Assembly: GCF_009208075.1 (NCBI RefSeq)
Contig: NZ_WFKJ01000030.1
Location: 1 to 38,708, forward strand
Direction of reading: 5' to 3'
DNA length: 38,708 bases
From: Poseidonibacter ostreae
GTDB lineage: Bacteria > Campylobacterota > Campylobacteria > Campylobacterales > Arcobacteraceae
Below are positions 34,201-38,708 of this stretch, in pieces (the stretch's first letter is position 1; every line of letters begins with the position of its first letter). A program made the translations under genes and the position numbers. The notes under the pieces are model-generated. The model had not been told where the DNA came from. It was given only the letters and a program-made list of their open reading frames with translations, and ran no database searches.

Positions 34201-34378
34201 CAATCTCATAAGGAGTTGCACCTGGCCATACAGTTGTAATTTTAATTTCTGGTTTTGTAACACTTGGTGTTAATTGATAGGGTAATTTATCTAAAGATAT
34301 AAACCCGAATAAAACCACAATTAAAACTGAAACTATAATAGTTACAGGATTTTTAATTGAAAATTTAATTAAATCCAT
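31250..34378 (-). CDS. RND-family multidrug efflux inner-membrane transporter
   Basis: A 1042-residue AcrB-like (HAE-1 type) proton-driven pump. It begins with IKFSIKNPVTIIV, has 12 helices in two repeats, large periplasmic loops after helices 1 and 7, and the first-repeat signature AGISFAVGMLVDSAIVVLEN (391-410). Of the two aspartates that form the AcrB proton relay, D402 is present but the next position is S403. In helix 10 the AcrB lysine is Asn (GIVVNNAILIVH). Both changes are also seen in other HAE-1 subgroups. It works with the adaptor encoded eight bases upstream and the TolC-like gene downstream. Substrates are unknown. Confidence 0.95.
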   Translation of the reverse strand: MDLIKFSIKNPVTIIVSVLIVVLFGFISLDKLPYQLTPSVTKPEIKITTVWPGATPYEIEREIIEDQEDALKSLNNLLEYESSSQDNMGVITLTFSLDTDIRAALQDVSNKLNEVSSYPIDAEEPIIETASASPIIWMMLQTQESNNRHIDEYKTFFDDEIVPAIKRVSGVSGTMTAGGRKQEMQISLDLNRLASYNLTIPQVTNILQSENINVSAGVQNMGRRSYRIRTVHKFATAQDIKDIILISNREQRVTLGDVANVDFGYQTAKSVAMFLGKDGIFLGVQPTASANAVKLTNDVEEVVNDLNATILEKEKLKMIWIYDQRGYIVGSVDLVQQNIIIGGVLAIFMLILFLRAISPTAVVSIAIPISVIGTFIILSAMDRSLNTISLAGISFAVGMLVDSAIVVLENIDRHRKEGMSIPDAAYKGASEVWGALIASASTTMAVFLPIIFLEDEAGQLFKDIAIAVVSSVSFSLFVSIAVIPMLWKKFASMSGKEVRSESALTRFGNKIVDFFMSFVHWSLKSVLTKVVTILTLGILSASTIYLLFPKLDYLPQGNKNLIFNILITPPGLSYQERYDMGTYLMKKVEPNINKDVNGVPGLSRAFYVSFGDFNLFGGTSMHESRAKELIPFFRPIVNSMPSIFGVSLQSGVFENGIGEGKTVDIDISGEKIEDIAGVGMQLFMASSGAIKGAQVRPVPSIELLYPEFRIKPNQDALKALGMSSLDLGNTIDVLMSGRKISDFEQDGKKKIDLVLKANDEQIQTPEDIMATQIALPNSSLLPISSLASSENITGISEIRHLAGKRTITLQVTPPANMTIQETMGILQGAIKGMEDKGSISKDVEIGISGTADKLTQTISMLELNFILALVIIYLLMSALFGNFLYPIVIMFTVPLATAGGFIGLALTNTFIAPQPLDVLTMLGFIILVGIVVNNAILIVHQSQNLIKNEGYEHKKAVIEATRTRIRPIYMSSLTSIFGMLPLVLLPGPGSEFYRGLGSVITGGLALSTVFTIFVTPALLMFFIKLEQRIGGKVKEPVDVSKA

Positions 34379-34386
34379 TATTTACC

Positions 34387-35463
34387 CTATTTCGCTTTTT
34401 CACTATTTTGTGATTTATCTTGCTTATTTAGAACTTTTACATCCATTTTAGGAAATACTCTTTCATTTCCTTTAACAACAATATCCATTCCCTCTACTAA
34501 ACCTTTTCCAGAAATAGCAGCATTAGTTCCAGCAAATCCTATAACTTGAACTGGAATCATTACAGCTTTATTATCTACTACTGCAAAAACAACATCCATA
34601 TTAAATCTATTAATTACAGCATCTCTATTTATCACTAAAGCTTGAGTTTTAGCATTTTTTGCAAAACCAACTTTTGCTTGTGCTCCATCATAAATAAACA
34701 TATCACCTACATTTGCTTTAAACCTAACAGGAAATGTTCTTGTTAATTTATCTCCACTTGGAATTGCTGCATATAGTTTTGCTTTTACAATTTTTCCAGA
34801 AATATTTACATCATACATATCACCAGTTTTTAAGCCATCTATAAAACTAAGTGGTAAATTAAATATAATTTGAACATCTTGCGTATTTACTATTGTTGCA
34901 ACTTGTGAACCTACATTTAGCCATTCATCAGTATTTATATTCTTTTCTACAATTACACCTGAAAAAGGAGCTTTTATCACTTTTTTTGATTTTTGGATTT
35001 TTAGTTCATTAAGTTTTGATTGTGAAGAAATTAAACTTTCATTTGCTACATCATAAGCTAATTTCGAATCATCAAATACTTTTTGAGCAATAGATTTTTG
35101 AGCTATTAAAGCCTTATATCTTAAGTAGTTTTTCTTTGCATTTTTAAGCTGAACCCTATACATATTTACAGATGAAGAAGCTGCTTTAATTTGAGCATTT
35201 AAAATATCTGAATCAATTGATACTAAAACCTCACCTTTCTTTACTTTTTTTCCAACTTCAAAATTTATTTTTTTTGCAATTCCTGAACTTTGACTTGCAA
35301 TTTTAGATTTTTTATCAAAAGATACAGTTCCCACAAACTCTTGAAGAGGATTTACTTCTGATGTTTTTATTACATCAGTATTAACTAAGGCAGTTCCAGC
35401 TGCATTTATACTTGTAAGTGTTACAAAAACTAGTGCAAAACCTACTAAAAACTTTTTATACAT
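34387..35463 (-). CDS. RND efflux periplasmic adaptor (membrane fusion protein)
   Basis: A 358-residue adaptor with an N-terminal signal peptide (to about SINA) and no lipobox cysteine, so it is probably anchored by protein contacts rather than lipid. It has the biotinyl-lipoyl-like halves SSGIAKKINFEVGKKVKKGE and KAPFSGVIVEKNINTDEWLN flanking an alpha-helical hairpin, then beta-barrel and membrane-proximal domains (FPVRFKANVGDMFIYDGAQA). It connects the RND pump to the TolC-like channel. It lies a single base after the tetR-type gene. Confidence 0.93.
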   Translation of the reverse strand: MYKKFLVGFALVFVTLTSINAAGTALVNTDVIKTSEVNPLQEFVGTVSFDKKSKIASQSSGIAKKINFEVGKKVKKGEVLVSIDSDILNAQIKAASSSVNMYRVQLKNAKKNYLRYKALIAQKSIAQKVFDDSKLAYDVANESLISSQSKLNELKIQKSKKVIKAPFSGVIVEKNINTDEWLNVGSQVATIVNTQDVQIIFNLPLSFIDGLKTGDMYDVNISGKIVKAKLYAAIPSGDKLTRTFPVRFKANVGDMFIYDGAQAKVGFAKNAKTQALVINRDAVINRFNMDVVFAVVDNKAVMIPVQVIGFAGTNAAISGKGLVEGMDIVVKGNERVFPKMDVKVLNKQDKSQNSEKAK

Positions 35464-35464
35464 T

Positions 35465-36070
35465 TTATTTTTCCTTTTTTATTTCTATTAAATCAAATAA
35501 ATTATTTATAAACTTCTTTGTTGAGACTTTTGTATCAAAATCATCATTTGTCATTTTCATTAAAGCAAGACCTTTTTCATAAACAAGTAAACCTTCACAA
35601 AAATCAAATGCTTGTGGCATTAACTCTTTATTATCAATTCCTTTTTGTATAATTATTTCTAATTGTGTTTTAAAGAAAGTGTCACAGTTAACATTAAAGC
35701 CTTTCATATTTTCATTATCTTCAGCTAAAACAATAGATAAATACTCTTTGTATCCATTAAAATGTTTCATGTTTTCAGGGCTATCATCTAAAACAAATTG
35801 AAAAAAGTGAAATATTTTTTCTTTTGTTGTTTTTACATCTTTTATACTTCTTTGAAATTCTTCATGATACTCTTCAATATGTAAGTTGATTATTTCAAAA
35901 ATAATATCCTCTTTACTTTCAAAATATTCATATATAGTTCCCTTACCTACTCCTGCTGTTTTAGCACATTGAGCAACTGTAAGTTTTTTAATTCCAACTT
36001 CATGAATTAATTCACTACAAGAAATAGCAATATCTTTTCTTTTTTGTTCTTTATCCACAATTTTAGGCAA
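35465..36070 (-). CDS. TetR-family repressor of the efflux operon, TTG start
   Basis: A 201-residue TetR-type regulator. The N-terminal helix-turn-helix is LTVAQCAKTAGVGKGTIYEY followed by FESKEDII, and the C-terminal ligand-binding half is divergent. The start is a TTG at 36070 preceded by AAGGGG with five-base spacing. It leads the operon with the adaptor, RND pump and TolC-like gene and is probably autoregulated: two dyads of form ACTGAC-N5-GTCAxT lie in its promoter. The inducer is unknown, though a pump substrate is likely. Confidence 0.93.
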   Translation of the reverse strand: MPKIVDKEQKRKDIAISCSELIHEVGIKKLTVAQCAKTAGVGKGTIYEYFESKEDIIFEIINLHIEEYHEEFQRSIKDVKTTKEKIFHFFQFVLDDSPENMKHFNGYKEYLSIVLAEDNENMKGFNVNCDTFFKTQLEIIIQKGIDNKELMPQAFDFCEGLLVYEKGLALMKMTNDDFDTKVSTKKFINNLFDLIEIKKEK

Positions 36071-36104
36071 ATTTACCCCTTAAAAATCATAATTTATTTT
36101 TTTG

Positions 36105-36121
36105 ACTGACCGTCGGTCATT
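36105..36121. promoter_or_regulatory. TetR-type operator 1 overlapping the efflux transcription start
   Basis: Core palindrome TGACCG-T-CGGTCA (36107-36119) within ACTGAC-N5-GTCATT. A minus-strand -10 box TATACT (36131-36126) places the start site inside this dyad, so binding would block initiation. Confidence 0.8.
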
Positions 36122-36156
36122 TGAAAGTATAGTACTTAATAACTTAATTTAATTTT

Positions 36157-36177
36157 AAACTGACTAGTGGTCAGTTT
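36157..36177. promoter_or_regulatory. TetR-type operator 2 upstream of the efflux promoter
   Basis: AAACTGAC-N5-GTCAGTTT, eight-base arms. It shares ACTGAC-N5-GTCA with operator 1, centred 54 bases away, and lies upstream of the likely -35 region. The same repeat might help end the preceding kinase transcript. Confidence 0.75.
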
Positions 36178-36184
36178 AATCATT

Positions 36185-37318
36185 TTACTTTTTTTCTATT
36201 TTCTGTTGATATGTAAACTTAGCACCATTAGTTTTATTTTCAACTTTTAAAATACCGTGATATTTTTCTGCTATTTGAGAACTAAGATATAAACCTATTC
36301 CACTACCTTTATTTTTTTCTTTAGAAGATATATTTGCATCAAAGATACTGTCAAAAATATCTTCTGGTACTCCACCTGCTGTATCAATAACTTCAATATA
36401 GTTATATTCATTATCACTTAAAATATTTATATCTACTACTCTTTTTTTAGAAGGTATTTCTTTATCATTGAAGGCATCTTTTGCATTATTTAAAAGATTT
36501 AGAATTAGATGTTTAAACTCATTTTCAACTCCTGTTAAAGTAAAAGCTCTTGTTTGATTTATATTAATTTTGATTTTATTATTGATGAAATCATCTTTTA
36601 CTAAAAGCAATACTTTTTCAATCATTTCTTTTACATCAAATATTTCTGTTTCTTCATTGGGTCTAAAAAATGTTCTAAATTCATCTAAAGTATTCATCAT
36701 ATGATTTATATTCATAGAAATTTTTTCTTTAAAAGTATCCATAAATTTTTCATCTAACTGTCCATTTGAAAAATTTAGAGATAATAAATCAATTCTAAGC
36801 TTAATTAAACTTATTGGCTGTCTCCACTGATGAGCAATTGCATCTACCATTTCTCCCATAGAAGCTAATTTTGATTTATGCATTAAAACTTTTTCTTTTT
36901 GCATATTTTCTTCAGTTTGTATTTTCACTTCTGATTCTAAATCTTTATTCAATTTTACTAATCTTAAATGAGTTGTAACTCTTGCAGTTAACTCTTGAGG
37001 ATAAAAAGGCTTTGTTATATAATCTACACCTTTGTTTTCAAAAGCTTTAATAATGTTTTTTTTATCATCTAAAGCTGTTACATAAATAATAGGTATTGAA
37101 GTGTCCATTTTTTTAACAGTTTCAAAACCATCTAATTCAGGCATATTTATATCCATTAATATTAAATCAATATCTTGAGTATTAACTATTTGAATTGCTT
37201 TAAAACCACTTGTTGCAAATACTATAGAGATATAATCTATATCACTTAAAGTATCTGCTATGAATTTTATATTTGTAGTATTATCATCTACTATTAAAAC
37301 TTTTTGTTTATTCATCAT
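36185..37318 (-). CDS. Receiver-histidine kinase hybrid without membrane segments
   Basis: A 377-residue soluble protein. An N-terminal receiver domain has the acidic pair D11/D12, phospho-acceptor D56 (LMDINMPELDG), T81 and K103. A coiled coil leads to a HisKA-like region with H163 in IAHQWRQPI, a box common in Campylobacterota kinases, and an ATPase domain with NLLNNAKDAF, DTAGGVP and GSGIGLYLS. The order receiver-then-kinase suggests it takes phosphate from another kinase and controls its own output. Its start overlaps the end of the upstream membrane kinase gene by 11 bases, making that the probable partner. Confidence 0.93.
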   Translation of the reverse strand: MMNKQKVLIVDDNTTNIKFIADTLSDIDYISIVFATSGFKAIQIVNTQDIDLILMDINMPELDGFETVKKMDTSIPIIYVTALDDKKNIIKAFENKGVDYITKPFYPQELTARVTTHLRLVKLNKDLESEVKIQTEENMQKEKVLMHKSKLASMGEMVDAIAHQWRQPISLIKLRIDLLSLNFSNGQLDEKFMDTFKEKISMNINHMMNTLDEFRTFFRPNEETEIFDVKEMIEKVLLLVKDDFINNKIKININQTRAFTLTGVENEFKHLILNLLNNAKDAFNDKEIPSKKRVVDINILSDNEYNYIEVIDTAGGVPEDIFDSIFDANISSKEKNKGSGIGLYLSSQIAEKYHGILKVENKTNGAKFTYQQKIEKK

Positions 37319-38708
37319 TTGTCTCTTTTTCTATCTCATTTAAAAATTTAGAAAACTCTAATATTTGACTCTCTAAAGTTTTTATATCAAAGTTTTCAAT
37401 TGCAATATTCATACTTTTTACAAAATCAAGTAATATAATTTGTTCATATTCTCTTGCAAAAATATTTAAGTTCCGTAAGAACTCTTGGATATCTTCTACT
37501 GAACAACCTTGAGATGCTTTTTTCCAACTTCTTTGTATACTTTCTTCAAAGTTTTTGTTAAATATATCTTTTATTTTTTCATCTATATAAATAGTTGGTT
37601 TCTTTAAAAATACTTCATCTTTTTTTATGTTTTCTATGACTTTTTGACTATCAACAATTTCTAAATCTTTTAAAATAATTGAAAAAGTAGAACCAATACC
37701 CTCTTCACTTTTTACTTTAATATTTCCATTCATCATCTTTATAAGCTTTAGATAAATAGAAAGTCCAAGACCTGTACCACCATATTGTCTATTACTTTGT
37801 CCATCTTTTTGTACAAAACTTTCAAATATTTTACTCTGCTGTTCTTTTGGAATTCCAATACCTGTATCTTCTATATCTATTTGAAGATCAAATCTATTAT
37901 TCTTAAAATTTGAACTAAGAAGATTGATTTTAATACTTCCTTTATTTGTAAACTTTATAGCATTTCCTAGAATATTTAAAAGTATTTGCCTTAATCTAAT
38001 ATCATCAATAAAGATATTCAAAGGAATATTTGAATCGAAATCTATCTTTAAATCTAACTCTTTATCTTTTAATTTTTGTAAAAAAATTTTCTCAATATCT
38101 TTTAATATAAGATTTAAAGAGACTTCTTCATATTGTATTTCTAATTTTCCTGCTTCAATTTTTGATATGTCTAAAATATCACTTATAATTGCAAATAAGG
38201 TATCTCCTCCTGTTTTAATAGACTCTAAGTAACTCTTTTGTTTTAATGTAACTTCTGTTTTATTTAGAAGTTCAGAGAAACCTATGATTGCGTTTAAAGG
38301 TGTTCTTATTTCATGAGAGATGTTTGCTACAAATTCACTTTTAATCTTATTTGCTGTTTCTGCATCAGCTTTTGCAAGAGCTAATTCTTCATAATCTCCT
38401 TGTAGTTTTTTTGTAAAAGAATTAAACTCACTAACAAGTTCTCCAAGCTCATCATCACTAGATTTTTTAATTCTTTTTGTAAAATCAGGATTTCCTCTAG
38501 CTATATTTTTAACGGAATCTAGAAGTTCTTTTAAAGAGTTTTTAGTGGAAAAAGACAAAAACATTGTAATAATTATAATAAGTGCTAATGAAAGTACTCC
38601 AAGTATAATTCCAAGATAAACAATCTTTTCTCCATATTTATTTGTAGTATCAATTGTATCTTGCAATCTCAAATTTTGCTCTTCTTGAAAACTTTGAAAA
38701 ATAGTTCT
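37308..38708 (-). CDS. Membrane sensor histidine kinase, N-terminus beyond window
   Basis: The frame is open to the right edge, so the N-terminal sensor part is missing; a TTG at 38672 is not a real start. Visible parts are one membrane helix (IVYLGIILGVLSLALIIII), a HAMP domain, HisKA with the phospho-acceptor in FVANISHEIRTPLNAIIGFS, and an ATPase domain with NILGNAIKF, DTGIGIP and YGGTGLGLS. After the ATPase comes a roughly 110-residue helical tail (ending LLDFVKSMNIAIENFDIKTL...) of the kind found at the C-termini of other hybrid kinases. No receiver domain is present in the visible part. It overlaps the receiver-kinase gene, its probable partner. Confidence 0.92.
   Translation of the reverse strand, partial: RTIFQSFQEEQNLRLQDTIDTTNKYGEKIVYLGIILGVLSLALIIIITMFLSFSTKNSLKELLDSVKNIARGNPDFTKRIKKSSDDELGELVSEFNSFTKKLQGDYEELALAKADAETANKIKSEFVANISHEIRTPLNAIIGFSELLNKTEVTLKQKSYLESIKTGGDTLFAIISDILDISKIEAGKLEIQYEEVSLNLILKDIEKIFLQKLKDKELDLKIDFDSNIPLNIFIDDIRLRQILLNILGNAIKFTNKGSIKINLLSSNFKNNRFDLQIDIEDTGIGIPKEQQSKIFESFVQKDGQSNRQYGGTGLGLSIYLKLIKMMNGNIKVKSEEGIGSTFSIILKDLEIVDSQKVIENIKKDEVFLKKPTIYIDEKIKDIFNKNFEESIQRSWKKASQGCSVEDIQEFLRNLNIFAREYEQIILLDFVKSMNIAIENFDIKTLESQILEFSKFLNEIEKETNDE

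Overview
The window reads as ordinary chromosome of an AT-rich Campylobacterota bacterium, most likely an Arcobacteraceae member. The inference rests on the very low GC content, a full-length NIF-type NifU with NifS as an Fe-S system, a bipartite CetA/CetB-like energy-taxis pair, CheV, and many sensor kinases including one with an HQWRQP phospho-acceptor box. I see no rRNA, tRNA, CRISPR array, insertion sequence or phage gene. Genes are tightly packed and no gene-free stretch exceeds 300 bases; the longest is 239 bases, between nifS and an ABC transporter gene.

Layout. 1-2731 (minus): greA, argC, a metallophosphoesterase (lipid A-type candidate) and a membrane-anchored protein cut by the window edge, all overlapping and probably one operon. 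2792-4410 (plus): tcdA and cheV. 4463-9101 (minus): argH; a two-gene unit of a hemerythrin and a histidine-rich membrane protein behind a perfect FNR-type box; an unknown membrane protein; a TauE/SafE exporter. 9259-11066 (plus): the CetA/CetB-like pair. 11148-14549 (plus): a DNA-repair-flavoured cluster of a photolyase/cryptochrome-like protein, a radical SAM protein with helix-hairpin-helix end, and a DUF4130 protein. 14554-19331 (minus): a large sensor kinase, an MFS transporter and a YheT-type hydrolase.

19426-28801 is the most coherent region. nifS-nifU (minus) and sufBCDSE plus a sufT-like gene (plus) flank a polar amino acid ABC transporter. A 25-bp dyad of form AAATAGGAC-N7-GTCCTATTT occurs once before nifS and twice before sufB. 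Its spacing matches the E. coli IscR type 1 site, so both Fe-S assembly systems are probably under one IscR/Rrf2-type repressor encoded outside the window.

28835-38708: a small one-TM protein, an EamA transporter, a tetR-adaptor-RND-TolC efflux operon with two matching TetR-type operators around its promoter, and two overlapping sensor kinase genes, the upstream one cut by the right edge.

The best leads for something new are the IscR-like operator set, the FNR-box-controlled hemerythrin/membrane protein unit, the radical SAM/DUF4130 pair lacking its usual uracil-DNA glycosylase beside a photolyase-like protein with too few cysteines for its family's Fe-S cluster, and an ABC permease gene that appears to start without an AUG.
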